From Desulfomicrobiaceae bacterium (lineage in GTDB: Bacteria > Desulfobacterota > Desulfovibrionia > Desulfovibrionales > Desulfomicrobiaceae): DNA of 26,109 nucleotides. This document shows, in pieces, positions 1 to 7,590 of this stretch. The stretch covers positions 1 through 26,109 of the forward strand of contig DPEO01000091.1 in NCBI GenBank assembly GCA_003530935.1, in the 5' to 3' direction. Numbering within the stretch: position 1 is the stretch's first letter; the number at the start of each line of letters is the position of its first letter. The position numbers were made by a program, and so were the translations under genes. The notes beneath the pieces are model-generated. The model worked only from the letters and a program-made list of their open reading frames with translations. It was not told the DNA's origin and ran no database searches.

Positions 1-747
1 CCGGAGCATGGCGTCCGGCCGCAGGACGTGCGCCGGGCCGTGGAGCAGATCTCCATTCAAGCATGCATCCTGACGCCCAACTTCAACAACCCCGATGGGA
101 GTCTCATGCCCGACGCCGCCAAGGCCGAGATCGTGGACATCCTCACTGCACGCGGCATCCCGCTCATCGAAGACGACGTGGCCGGTGACCTCCACCTGGC
201 CCCGCGGCGGCCGCCTTTGGCCAAGGCCTTTGACCGTCAAGGCATGGTGCTTACCTGCTCCTCGTTTTCCAAGGCCTTGTGCCCGGGCTACCGTATTGGT
301 TGGGTGCTGCCGGGCCGGTGGTTTGCCAAGGCCCTGGCGGTGAAGGCGACCACCAATGTGAGTTCCGCCACCCTGCCGCAGATGGTGGTGGCGGCGTACC
401 TGTGTCAGGGGCGGTATGACCGCCATGTGCGGCGCTTGCGCTCCCGCATCGCCCGGAGCATGGAGGCCATGGCCGCTGCCGTGGCGCGGCATTTCCCGCC
501 AGGCACGCGCCAGACGCGGCCGCAAGGCGGGGGCGTGGTATGGATCGAACTCCCCAGGTCCGTGGACGCCGTGGAGCTTTTTTTCCGCGCCCGGGAGCAG
601 GGGATCGGCATTGCGCCTGGCACGATTTTTTCTCTCCACGGGCAGTTGGACCATTTTGTCCGCCTCAACGCGGCGGTGCCGTGGACTTCCCAGATCGAAG
701 ATGCGGTGGCCGCATTGGGGCGTTTGGCCGCGGGCATGGCGGCATAA
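1..747 (+). CDS. PLP-dependent aminotransferase domain protein, probably MocR/GntR-type regulator (5' end outside window)
   Basis: The frame is open from base 1, so the start lies upstream; the internal GTG at 28 is not a convincing start. What remains is the large and C-terminal part of a fold-type I PLP enzyme. NFNNPDGS (about 100) fits the Asn-Pro contact of class I aminotransferases, EDDV follows, and SSFSKALCPGYRIGW carries the expected Schiff-base lysine (codon 271-273). The conserved arginine near the end is in the FVRLN stretch. The SSFSK-x-LCPGYRIGW wording and the GIAPGTIF tail resemble MocR-family proteins, in which a GntR winged-helix DNA-binding domain is fused to this domain. 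That domain would be outside the window, so a plain aminotransferase cannot be excluded. The next gene starts 9 bp downstream on the same strand, so co-transcription is likely. Confidence 0.8.
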   Translation, partial: PEHGVRPQDVRRAVEQISIQACILTPNFNNPDGSLMPDAAKAEIVDILTARGIPLIEDDVAGDLHLAPRRPPLAKAFDRQGMVLTCSSFSKALCPGYRIGWVLPGRWFAKALAVKATTNVSSATLPQMVVAAYLCQGRYDRHVRRLRSRIARSMEAMAAAVARHFPPGTRQTRPQGGGVVWIELPRSVDAVELFFRAREQGIGIAPGTIFSLHGQLDHFVRLNAAVPWTSQIEDAVAALGRLAAGMAA

Positions 748-756
748 GGAGGCGTA

Positions 757-2052
757 TTGAACTGCGAATTTCCTGCGCGCGTGGTGGTGGAGGTGACCAC
801 CCGGTGCAATTTGGCCTGTCCGTCCTGTGTCAAACATACCCAGGGCTGGGATCTCCCGGATGCCCATATGGCGCCGGAGGTGTTTGCGGCCCTGCGTCCT
901 GTGATTGCCCAGTGCCAGAGCCTCGTGCTCTCGGGCATCGGCGAGCCCCTGCTCCATCCGCGTTTGGTGGAATGGGTGGCCCAAGCCAAGGCGTGGAATC
1001 CCGGGGTACGGGTGGGGTTTCAGTCCAACGGCATGCTGCTGACCCAGAAGCTGGCGCGGGAGCTGGTGGCCGCAGGCGTGGATCAGGTGGCCTTTTCCGT
1101 GGACGCGCAGGAGGACGCCGTCTTGGGGAGGCTGCGACCTGGGGCCACGGTGGAGGGAATTGCCCAGGCCTTTGTCCATATGCGTTCGGCAGCCCGAAGC
1201 CGTGGCCGCCAAGTGCGCCTCGGGGCGGAGCTCGTGCTCTCCCAAAGCAATCTCGCCTTCGTGGCGGACGCCGTGGACTGGTGCGGCCGGCAGGGCGCGG
1301 ATTTTGTGATCCTTTCCCATCTCATCCCCTACCGCAAGGAGGATGCGGCGCAGAGCCTGTACACCGCCGTTTCCCAGCGCGCATTGGATTTCGCCCGTGC
1401 GGCGCTGGCAGAGTTCGTGGATCAGGGGCTCAATATGCGGCGTTTGGACCAAGTGTATTACCACCCCTTTCCTGGCCCCAAGGAGCGGCAATGGGTGGCT
1501 GCAGTACGCGCCATGCTGACCGCAGCCCAGCGCGAGGGGGTGGAGGTCCCCTTGAGCCGGGTGGTGCGGGCCCTGGAGCCCGAGGCGGTGACGCGGCGAA
1601 ACGCCGTCGCCCGAGTCCTGGGGCAGGTGCAGCAGGTGGCGGCGCGCCACGGCATGGAGGTGGAGCTTCCCGCAACGGCCGTGCAGGAGCCCGGAGCTTG
1701 TCCGTTCGTGGCCACCCCGACCCTGGCTGTGGCCCAAGACGGATCGCTCAGTCCGTGCCATTTTGTGTGGCACAGCGCGGTGGTGTATCCTGAGGGGCAG
1801 GCGGTGGCCGTAGCCCGACGTATCCTCGGGCGCCTTCCTGCAGACGATCCGGTGGCGGTGTGGAACAGCCCCCAGGCGCGACGTTTCCGTGCGCAGGCGC
1901 AGGGGAGCTTTGCCCGGTGTTTTGACTGTAACGTCGTGCCTTGCAACTTCGTGGACGGCAGTCCGGAGCCGTTCGTCGCTGACTGCTACGGCGCCGAGGT
2001 GCCGTGCGGGGTGTGCCCGTGGGTGGGCGGCGGCTTTGCCTGCCTGGGTTAG
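757..2052 (+). CDS. radical SAM protein with cysteine-rich SPASM-like C-terminus
   Basis: A 431-residue protein. The TTG start at 757 is chosen because AAGGAGG (746-752) sits directly upstream and overlaps the previous stop. The radical SAM cluster motif is C17-x3-C21-x2-C24 (TTRCNLACPSC). LSGIGEPLLHP matches the GGEP-like SAM-binding region. The last 120 or so residues hold nine cysteines, including CFDC, VPCNF, ADCYG, PCGVCPW and a final FACLG, consistent with a SPASM/twitch domain carrying extra Fe-S clusters. Such proteins usually modify peptides or mature metalloenzymes. The CxxCPW ending faintly recalls maturases of tungsten oxidoreductases, but no such partner is in view and the substrate is unknown. 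It probably shares a transcript with the upstream aminotransferase-like gene and converges on asnB, with 19 bp between the stops. Confidence 0.85.
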   Translation: MNCEFPARVVVEVTTRCNLACPSCVKHTQGWDLPDAHMAPEVFAALRPVIAQCQSLVLSGIGEPLLHPRLVEWVAQAKAWNPGVRVGFQSNGMLLTQKLARELVAAGVDQVAFSVDAQEDAVLGRLRPGATVEGIAQAFVHMRSAARSRGRQVRLGAELVLSQSNLAFVADAVDWCGRQGADFVILSHLIPYRKEDAAQSLYTAVSQRALDFARAALAEFVDQGLNMRRLDQVYYHPFPGPKERQWVAAVRAMLTAAQREGVEVPLSRVVRALEPEAVTRRNAVARVLGQVQQVAARHGMEVELPATAVQEPGACPFVATPTLAVAQDGSLSPCHFVWHSAVVYPEGQAVAVARRILGRLPADDPVAVWNSPQARRFRAQAQGSFARCFDCNVVPCNFVDGSPEPFVADCYGAEVPCGVCPWVGGGFACLG

Positions 2053-2071
2053 GCGGCTTGGCACGCCGAGG

Positions 2072-3952
2072 CTAGGCCGTGGCGCTTTTGAGGAACTGCT
2101 CGTGAAAGAGATGGAGGAAGAAGGCCACCACGAGGATGCCTGCGGCGTCTTCGCCCCCGGCGTCGAAGCGCGCCAAGGCGGCCTCCAAAAATTGCGGGCG
2201 GAAGTAGTCGAGGCGCCGCACCGTGGCCGGGGCGAGGGTGTCGCCGATCATCTCCCGGAACGTGCGCACAAACCAGGGCGCGGGCGCGGCGAGGGGTTGC
2301 TTGCGACGCTGGCAGATGGCGGCAGGAAGGATCGGGGCCATGGCGTTCTTGAGCAGGGCCTTTTCGGTGAGCCCCCTGAGCTTCCAATGGGCGGGGATCC
2401 GAAAGGCCCATTCCACCAAGCGGTGATCCAAGAACGGCGAGCGCAGCTCCACCCCATGGGCCATGCTCATGGCGTCTCCCAAAAGCAGGGTGAGCCCGGG
2501 CAGACGCATGTGGGCCTCGAGAAACAGCGCCTGATCCACGAGGCTGCGCGCAGGCGGCACTGCGGGGATTTCTTGGCTGCGCTCGTGGGCGTTGGCGGCC
2601 ATGGCCGCCAGGGTGGAGTCGCTCATGAGGGCCGAGGCAAAACGGAAGGCCTGAAAGCGGTAGGGTAGGCTCGGATGGCGGCAGGGGGCGGCCTTGAGGT
2701 GGGCGTACCAGCCGGGGAGCGCGGCGCGGTCCGTGCCCGGCGGGAGCACGCGGCAGAGCAGGGGCAGGCGGCGTTGGGGTGCCCGCTCGATGAAGGGCAG
2801 AAGTTTCAAGAACTTGAAATAATCGTAGCCGGCAAGCACCTCGTCGGAGCCGTCGCCGCAAAGGACCACCCGAAAACCCAACTCCCGGGCCGTGCGCGCG
2901 AGCAGATAGAGCGGCAGGTGGAGCAGCGTCACCAGCGGGGCTTCCAAGTGCCAAATGAGGCGTGGCAGGTCCTCGGGGTCCAGGCGGCAGCGGAATTCGT
3001 GGTGCTGGGTACCGGCGTGGCGGCTCACCATGCGGGCAAAGGGGGATTCGTCGCTGTGGTGCTCGGCAAAGGTGATGGAGATGGTCTGCACCGGGGCCGT
3101 GCTGTGCCGTGCGGTGAGGGCGGCCACGGCGCTGGAGTCGATGCCGCCGGAGAGGTAGCAGGCCACGGGCACGTCGGCATGCAGCCGCTGGGCGACACTT
3201 TCGGAGAGGAGGTGGGTGAGCTGGGCTGCGGCTTCAGCGCGGCTGGCCGGAGGATCGAGGTCTTCGGGGAGCTGCCAGTAGCGCTGCGGGCGCAGGCGCA
3301 AGGGGGCGTCGTCTGCGCAAATCGTGCACCAATGCCCAGGGGGCAGTTGGGTGACGGCGCGCACGAAGGTACGGGGCGGCACGGCAAACCCGTAGTCCAT
3401 GGCCTGGGCCAGGGCGGTGGGGTCCAGGCTCCGGGGCGCCTGGGGATGGACCAGGAGGGATTTGATCTCCGAGGCGAAGAGGATGCCGTCAGGGACCTGC
3501 GCCATGACCAGGGGTTTTTTGCCGAGCCGGTCCCGGCCCAGGGTAAGGGTGCGGCGCTGCGGCTCCCAGAGGGCGAAGGCAAACATCCCGTGCAGGCGCA
3601 TCATGGCGTCGGTCCCCCATGTCATGAGGGCCGCAAGCAGCACCTCGGTATCCGAGCGTGTGGCAAAGGAGTGCCCCAGGGCCGCAAGCTCGGCGCGCAG
3701 TTCCTGATAGTTGTAGATCTCACCGTTGAAGACGAGTACCGCCCCGGTGGGCGCATGGACCATGGGCTGGCTGCCGCCGGGGATATCGATGATGGCCAGG
3801 CGCCGCGAAGCCAGACCGCAATGGGCGTCGGCGAAAAAACCTTCACCGTCCGGGCCGCGGTGCGCCATGCGCTGGGCCATGGCGGAAAGTAATGCCTGGA
3901 TTTCCCGCGGTTGGCGCGGGGCGTTGGTCAGCAGTCCCGCGATGCCGCACAC
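2072..3952 (-). CDS. asnB: AsnB-type glutamine-dependent amidotransferase (asparagine synthase family)
   Basis: A 626-residue protein. The GTG start at 3952-3950 is set by the family rule that Cys2 is the glutaminase nucleophile: the product begins MCGIAGLL. The N-terminal Ntn glutaminase domain has AHRGPDGEGFF (about 30-40), FNGEIYNYQEL (about 75-85), RSDTEVLL and FASEIKSL. The C-terminal ATP pyrophosphatase domain has the P-loop SGGIDSS (268-274) and CGDGSDEVLAGYDY (about 365-378). Family members move ammonia from glutamine to an adenylated carboxylate, usually aspartate; some act on peptides, sugars or antibiotics. Its start overlaps the fliS stop by one base (TAGTG) and it lies last in fliD-fliS-asnB, so translation is probably coupled and expression follows the flagellar sigma-54 promoter. 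It could be ordinary asparagine synthetase or an enzyme acting on a flagellar modification; the sequence alone does not decide. Confidence 0.93.
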   Translation of the reverse strand: MCGIAGLLTNAPRQPREIQALLSAMAQRMAHRGPDGEGFFADAHCGLASRRLAIIDIPGGSQPMVHAPTGAVLVFNGEIYNYQELRAELAALGHSFATRSDTEVLLAALMTWGTDAMMRLHGMFAFALWEPQRRTLTLGRDRLGKKPLVMAQVPDGILFASEIKSLLVHPQAPRSLDPTALAQAMDYGFAVPPRTFVRAVTQLPPGHWCTICADDAPLRLRPQRYWQLPEDLDPPASRAEAAAQLTHLLSESVAQRLHADVPVACYLSGGIDSSAVAALTARHSTAPVQTISITFAEHHSDESPFARMVSRHAGTQHHEFRCRLDPEDLPRLIWHLEAPLVTLLHLPLYLLARTARELGFRVVLCGDGSDEVLAGYDYFKFLKLLPFIERAPQRRLPLLCRVLPPGTDRAALPGWYAHLKAAPCRHPSLPYRFQAFRFASALMSDSTLAAMAANAHERSQEIPAVPPARSLVDQALFLEAHMRLPGLTLLLGDAMSMAHGVELRSPFLDHRLVEWAFRIPAHWKLRGLTEKALLKNAMAPILPAAICQRRKQPLAAPAPWFVRTFREMIGDTLAPATVRRLDYFRPQFLEAALARFDAGGEDAAGILVVAFFLHLFHEQFLKSATA

Positions 3953-4323
3953 TATTTGGGTTCCTTGACGATTTCCGCAAAGGCCGAGCGCAGGGTCTCG
4001 AGGATCCCCGCGACTTCGTCCAGCAAGGCGGGATTCATCTGGATGTTGGCGTTCACCAATTGCCAGGTGCAATAGGTGTAGAGGCTGTGGAGGTTTTGCG
4101 CCAGCTCGCCGCCTTTTTCCTTGTTCAGGGATCCGTCCAGCTCGGCGATGATGTCGAGCGCCTGGGAGATGAGGATGCCTTTGGTGGCGTAATCCTTTTC
4201 CAGCATCTTGGTCTTGGCTTGCTGCAATGCGGTGATGGCGCTTTCGAAGAGCATCACCACGATGTGGCCCGGAGTGGCGGTGGTCACTTGGGTTTGGCGG
4301 TATGCCAGGGCTGCACGCTGCAT
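3952..4323 (-). CDS. fliS: flagellin export chaperone FliS
   Basis: A 123-residue all-alpha protein of normal FliS size (about 120-135). The start MQRAALAYRQTQVTTATPG matches the family N-terminus (AxxAYxxxxVxTAxPxxLxxMLY), followed by VVMLFESAITAL and a C-terminal helix with LYTYCTWQLVNANIQ. FliS binds the C-terminal helix of newly made flagellin in the cytoplasm and keeps it unpolymerised until export. The ATG at 4323 has AAGGAG just upstream, 15 bp after the fliD stop, so it is translated from the fliD transcript. Its stop is shared with the asnB start. Confidence 0.95.
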   Translation of the reverse strand: MQRAALAYRQTQVTTATPGHIVVMLFESAITALQQAKTKMLEKDYATKGILISQALDIIAELDGSLNKEKGGELAQNLHSLYTYCTWQLVNANIQMNPALLDEVAGILETLRSAFAEIVKEPK

Positions 4324-4338
4324 GCACGTACTCCTTGT

Positions 4339-6420
4339 CTAAGAGTTTTTCGGCAGGCTGTTGATTTGGGATCCCAGCATGGAGGAGAGCTGGTCATAGG
4401 TGCCGAGCACCGATTCGAGGGTCGCAAAGCGGTTCCGGAGGGTGCGTTCCAATTGGGTGAGCCGCCGCTCCTCGAAGGCGATCTTTTTGTCGATGCTATC
4501 CATGATGTCCTGGTAGTTGTCTTCGAGGATCTTGAGCGGCCCTTCCAGGGGCGCGGTCAGGCGGCCGACTTCGTCACCCAGCTCCAGGGCCTTGCCGTTT
4601 TTGACGAAGATGGTGCCCGAGTAGGAGCCGTCCGTCATATCTATGACATCGATGACCAGACCTTTGGCTGGATTGTCGTCACCGATGGCCGTGATCTTGG
4701 TGCCGTCGATGGAGGCGGGATACCCGCCGATGGTGGGAGGTGGGCTGGCGCTGATACTCCCGCCGGAGACGGTGTAGGTGACGGAGAATTCGCCGGCTTG
4801 GGTAACCCCACGCACCAGGGAGCTGAATTGAAAGTGGGGCGAGGCGGCGGCCACGTACTGGCCGGGATTCAGAGGATCTTCGACCATCTCCTTGGTGCTG
4901 GTCACGTAGTCTGCGGCGAAGAGACTGGCTACGGCCTGAGGATCGGTGTTGAGGGCCGAACGCAGGGCCGTTTCGTCGAGCACCAAAAGACCGAAGGTGG
5001 GAGAGCCTTGAGCGGTGTCGGTGGTGATGCCCACACTGCCCAAGGAGGTGACCGGATCCAGGTCGCGGTCAAATCCCAGACCCTTGGAGGCGAGGATATT
5101 CTTGATGCGCTGCTGGATCATTTGCAGGCCGTAGTTGCCGGTGAGCAGCGATCCCGTGGTTTGGGAGCCCACGGTGGTTACCTTGGTTTGTTCCTGGATT
5201 TTGGTGAGTACGGTATTCACCTCGTCCACAAAGGTTTTGACCTTGTCCACGACAGCGGACACGTCCGTGGCTGTGGTGAGGGTGGTGGTTTGGCCGGCCT
5301 GCACCAGGTTCATGGTGATGCCGGGGATGATGTCGCTGATGGAGTTGCTCGCCCGCTCCAGGTAACCGTCGGTGGCCCCTTGGGTTTGGGTGAAGGCCGA
5401 TGCTCCGAGTCCGGCGAGGGTGGTGCCGGGATAATCCACGACGCGCACCGTATTGGCCGCTCCAGGGGTCCCGGTGAGCACGAGCACTTGGGAGCCGGAT
5501 TCCGTGGCAAGGCTGGCGGAGACCCCGCTGCCTAAAGCGTTGATGCCGTCCACCAGATCCTGGAGGGTGGCGCCGGCGCCCAAGGAGACGGTGTAGAGCG
5601 TACCTCCAGCGGCGAACTTGAAGTCTCCGGGGGTACCGGAGAGGGGGTCCGTTGCCGCGGTCAGTCCCGTGGATGCCTGCAGGATGGTGGCCGTGGGCGC
5701 AGGGGTCACCGGCCAGCCATCGACCCGCAGCTGGGCGTTGGCCGCGTTTTGGGTCTGGACGAAATCTGCGGAGGAAAAGCCGGGCACGGTGGTGAGTCCA
5801 TCGTCGATGAGGACGTCGTTGCCTGCGCCAAGCTCCATGCCTCTGAGCTGCAGACGGTAGCCGCTGCCATCGTTGATGAGGGTGGCGCGCACCAGATTCT
5901 GATTTTGGGAATGGGCGTTGATCATGTCCGCGAGCTGTTGCAGCGTGGTGCCTGCTGCCACGTCCACGGTCATTTGGGTGGACCCTACCACCAAGGTCAT
6001 GGAGCGGGCCACGCCGCCGGTGATGTCCGCGCTGGGGGCGGAAAAAACTGCCGTGCCCATGAGGGTGTCTGTGGCGGCGAGCCCCACCACCTCCACGGTA
6101 TGTGCCCCGGATTCGGCGCTGCTGCTGGCTGTGGCGGTGAGGGCTGCTGGGTTGGAAGACACGGTCTGTTTGGCGAGAAATTCGTCCAAGGAGTCCATTC
6201 CCGACAGGGTGGTGCGCAGGGTCAGCAGCGCGCTGTTGAGTTCTTGAAAGGCTTGGGTTTTCTTTTCCCACGTGGCTTTCCATGCCTCCAGGCGGCGCTG
6301 GTGGATGCGTTCCGTATCCACCAGTTTGGTGACCATGGAGTCGAAATCCGTGCCTGAGCCCAGCCCCGTAAAGCGGATGGCGCCGGAAAGGAGCTCCGTG
6401 CTTGTCGTGGTGTCGGCCAT
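4339..6420 (-). CDS. fliD: flagellar hook-associated protein 2 (filament cap) FliD
   Basis: A 693-residue protein that forms the cap under which flagellin subunits fold into the growing filament. The N-terminus has the FliD_N signature GLGSGTDFDSMVTKLVDTE (about 19-37) and a coiled-coil stretch (about 40-75). The FliD_C part includes VTTVGSQTTGSLLTGNYGL (about 410-430), LGSVGITTD and LDETALRSALNTDPQAV. The C-terminus returns to a heptad-rich helix (EERRLTQLERTLRNRF). It is longer than typical FliD proteins (about 450-570), mainly through an insertion of roughly 100 residues after VASLFAADY, rich in Gly, Ser and Pro, which would be surface exposed. GGAGG (6426-6430) precedes the ATG. It is first gene of fliD-fliS-asnB and has a sigma-54 promoter about 20 bp before the likely leader. 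Confidence 0.95.
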   Translation of the reverse strand: MADTTTSTELLSGAIRFTGLGSGTDFDSMVTKLVDTERIHQRRLEAWKATWEKKTQAFQELNSALLTLRTTLSGMDSLDEFLAKQTVSSNPAALTATASSSAESGAHTVEVVGLAATDTLMGTAVFSAPSADITGGVARSMTLVVGSTQMTVDVAAGTTLQQLADMINAHSQNQNLVRATLINDGSGYRLQLRGMELGAGNDVLIDDGLTTVPGFSSADFVQTQNAANAQLRVDGWPVTPAPTATILQASTGLTAATDPLSGTPGDFKFAAGGTLYTVSLGAGATLQDLVDGINALGSGVSASLATESGSQVLVLTGTPGAANTVRVVDYPGTTLAGLGASAFTQTQGATDGYLERASNSISDIIPGITMNLVQAGQTTTLTTATDVSAVVDKVKTFVDEVNTVLTKIQEQTKVTTVGSQTTGSLLTGNYGLQMIQQRIKNILASKGLGFDRDLDPVTSLGSVGITTDTAQGSPTFGLLVLDETALRSALNTDPQAVASLFAADYVTSTKEMVEDPLNPGQYVAAASPHFQFSSLVRGVTQAGEFSVTYTVSGGSISASPPPTIGGYPASIDGTKITAIGDDNPAKGLVIDVIDMTDGSYSGTIFVKNGKALELGDEVGRLTAPLEGPLKILEDNYQDIMDSIDKKIAFEERRLTQLERTLRNRFATLESVLGTYDQLSSMLGSQINSLPKNS

Positions 6421-6451
6421 GAGGTCCTCCGCGAAAGTCTATATGCTATTA

Positions 6452-6467
6452 TGCAATGGCCGTGCCG
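6452..6467 (-). promoter_or_regulatory. sigma-54 (-24/-12) promoter for fliD-fliS-asnB
   Basis: On the minus strand the sequence CGGCACGGCCATTGCAT has GG at 6466-6465 and GC at 6454-6453, separated by exactly 10 bases, and fits the consensus TGGCACG-N4-TTGCA closely. The expected start is about 12 bases downstream, near 6441. That leaves a leader of about 20 bases which contains the GGAGG used for fliD. It lies in the short gap between the flagellin terminator and fliD. RpoN control of mid-to-late flagellar genes is common in Proteobacteria. No activator binding site was identified. Confidence 0.75.
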
Positions 6468-6478
6468 CCTTTTCTATG

Positions 6479-6515
6479 AAAAATGGCCGGGCCGCGGCGC
6501 GCGACCCGGCCATTT
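6479..6515 (-). terminator. intrinsic terminator after flagellin
   Basis: Two perfect 11-base arms, AAATGGCCGGG (6481-6491) and CCCGGCCATTT (6505-6515), flank a 13-base GC-rich loop. On the minus strand the hairpin is followed by a run of five T (6483-6479). It begins 21 bp after the flagellin stop and separates flagellin from the fliD promoter. Confidence 0.85.
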
Positions 6516-6536
6516 GGCCGCGGGTTGGGGCGGGGG

Positions 6537-7481
6537 CTATCCGCCGATGAGCTGCAGGGCCATCTGCGGCAGGCTGTTGGCCTGGGAGAGCATGGCCACT
6601 GCCGACTGGGTGAGGATCTGGTTGCGCACGAACTGGGTCATTTCCGTGGCCACGTCCACGTCGGAGATACGGGACTCGGCGGCCTGGAGGTTCTCGGCCT
6701 GGATCTGCAGATTGGTGATGGTGTTTTGCAAACGGTTCTGCAGGGCGCCCAGGTTGGCGCGGATGTTGTCCTTGGAAACGATGGCCTTGTTGAGGGCGGC
6801 CAGGGCCTCTTGCGCCGCCTGCTGGGTGGAGATGCTGTAGCCTGCGCCGGCAATTCCGGAACCGTTGTCGCGGCTCGAGTCTGCAGCGTTGCCCACGCCC
6901 AGGGCCGATGCCGTGGCGGTCTGGATGGCGATGTAGTAGTAGTCCTCGGCGGAGCTGTTGCCCGTGCCGAAGTGGACCTTGAGCGGGCCGGTGGAGTTGA
7001 GGCCTGAACCATCATGCGCGCTGGCCCAGTCCACCACGTGCGGGGTAGAGGCCGAGAGATTGCCGTTCAAGAGATAGATGCCGTTGAAATTGGTGGCGTT
7101 GGCGATTCGGGTGATTTCCGAGGCCATGGCCTGGTACTCGGAGTCGATGATGAGGCGCTGGTCCGAGGTGTAGGTGCCGGTGGCCGCCTGTTCGGCCAGT
7201 TCCTTCATGCGGATGAGCTTTTCATCGATGACCTGGAGGGCGCCGTCGGCGGTCTGGATGAGGGAGATGGCGTCGTTGGCGTTGCGGATGCCCTGCTTGA
7301 GGGAGGCGATGTCCGCGCGCATGAGTTCGCGGATGGCGAGCCCGGCGGCATCGTCCGCTGCGGTGGTGATGCGCAGGCCCGAGGACAGGCGGCGGGTGGA
7401 TGTGGCCAGCGCTCCGTAGGAGGAGCTGAGGTTCCGCGCCGCGTTCATTGCCATGAGATTGTTGTTGATGACGAGAGACAT
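6537..7481 (-). CDS. fliC: flagellin
   Basis: A 314-residue filament protein. The N-terminal D0/D1 domain is typical: INNNLMAMNAARNL, LSSGLRITTAADDAAGLAI (about 33-51), then ANDAISLIQTADGALQVI. The C-terminal D1/D0 helices end in MLSQANSLPQMALQLIGG, the part bound by FliS and needed for polymerisation. The middle (about 140-210) is short and rich in Ser, Gly, Asn and Thr, so D2/D3 outer domains are small or absent. That is usual for flagellins of about 280-320 residues. GGAGG lies 8 bases before the ATG. The gene is alone in its unit, with a sigma-28 promoter upstream and an intrinsic terminator downstream, as expected for a highly expressed late gene. Surface Ser/Thr residues could be glycosylated, which cannot be seen here. 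Confidence 0.97.
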   Translation of the reverse strand: MSLVINNNLMAMNAARNLSSSYGALATSTRRLSSGLRITTAADDAAGLAIRELMRADIASLKQGIRNANDAISLIQTADGALQVIDEKLIRMKELAEQAATGTYTSDQRLIIDSEYQAMASEITRIANATNFNGIYLLNGNLSASTPHVVDWASAHDGSGLNSTGPLKVHFGTGNSSAEDYYYIAIQTATASALGVGNAADSSRDNGSGIAGAGYSISTQQAAQEALAALNKAIVSKDNIRANLGALQNRLQNTITNLQIQAENLQAAESRISDVDVATEMTQFVRNQILTQSAVAMLSQANSLPQMALQLIGG

Positions 7482-7541
7482 GGTGGTTTCCTCCGTGAAA
7501 GGGTTTGGCGTCCGTGCCGATGTATTCCGTGTGTGCCCTTT

Positions 7542-7568
7542 GTATCGGCCGCTGGCGGCAATACTTTA
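7542..7568 (-). promoter_or_regulatory. sigma-28 (FliA) promoter of the flagellin gene
   Basis: On the minus strand TAAA (7568-7565) is followed by exactly 15 bases and then GCCGATAC (7549-7542). This matches the sigma-28 consensus TAAA-N15-GCCGATAA with one mismatch in the last base. Transcription would start near 7535, giving a leader of about 50 bases before the flagellin ATG. The site lies in the gap between tsaB and flagellin. FliA-dependent flagellin expression after hook completion is the standard arrangement. Confidence 0.85.
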
Positions 7569-7590
7569 GGGCGATTTCGGAATTTTTGGG

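Noticed and set aside
2072..4327. asnB with a 125-residue N-terminal extension
   Set aside because: The extension is fliS read in another frame; the family needs Cys at position 2, which fits only the GTG at 3952.
3892..5535. Long open frame on the plus strand (547 codons) opposite fliD, fliS and asnB
   Set aside because: It is antisense to clear flagellar genes, has no recognisable domain and exists because stops are rare in GC-rich DNA.
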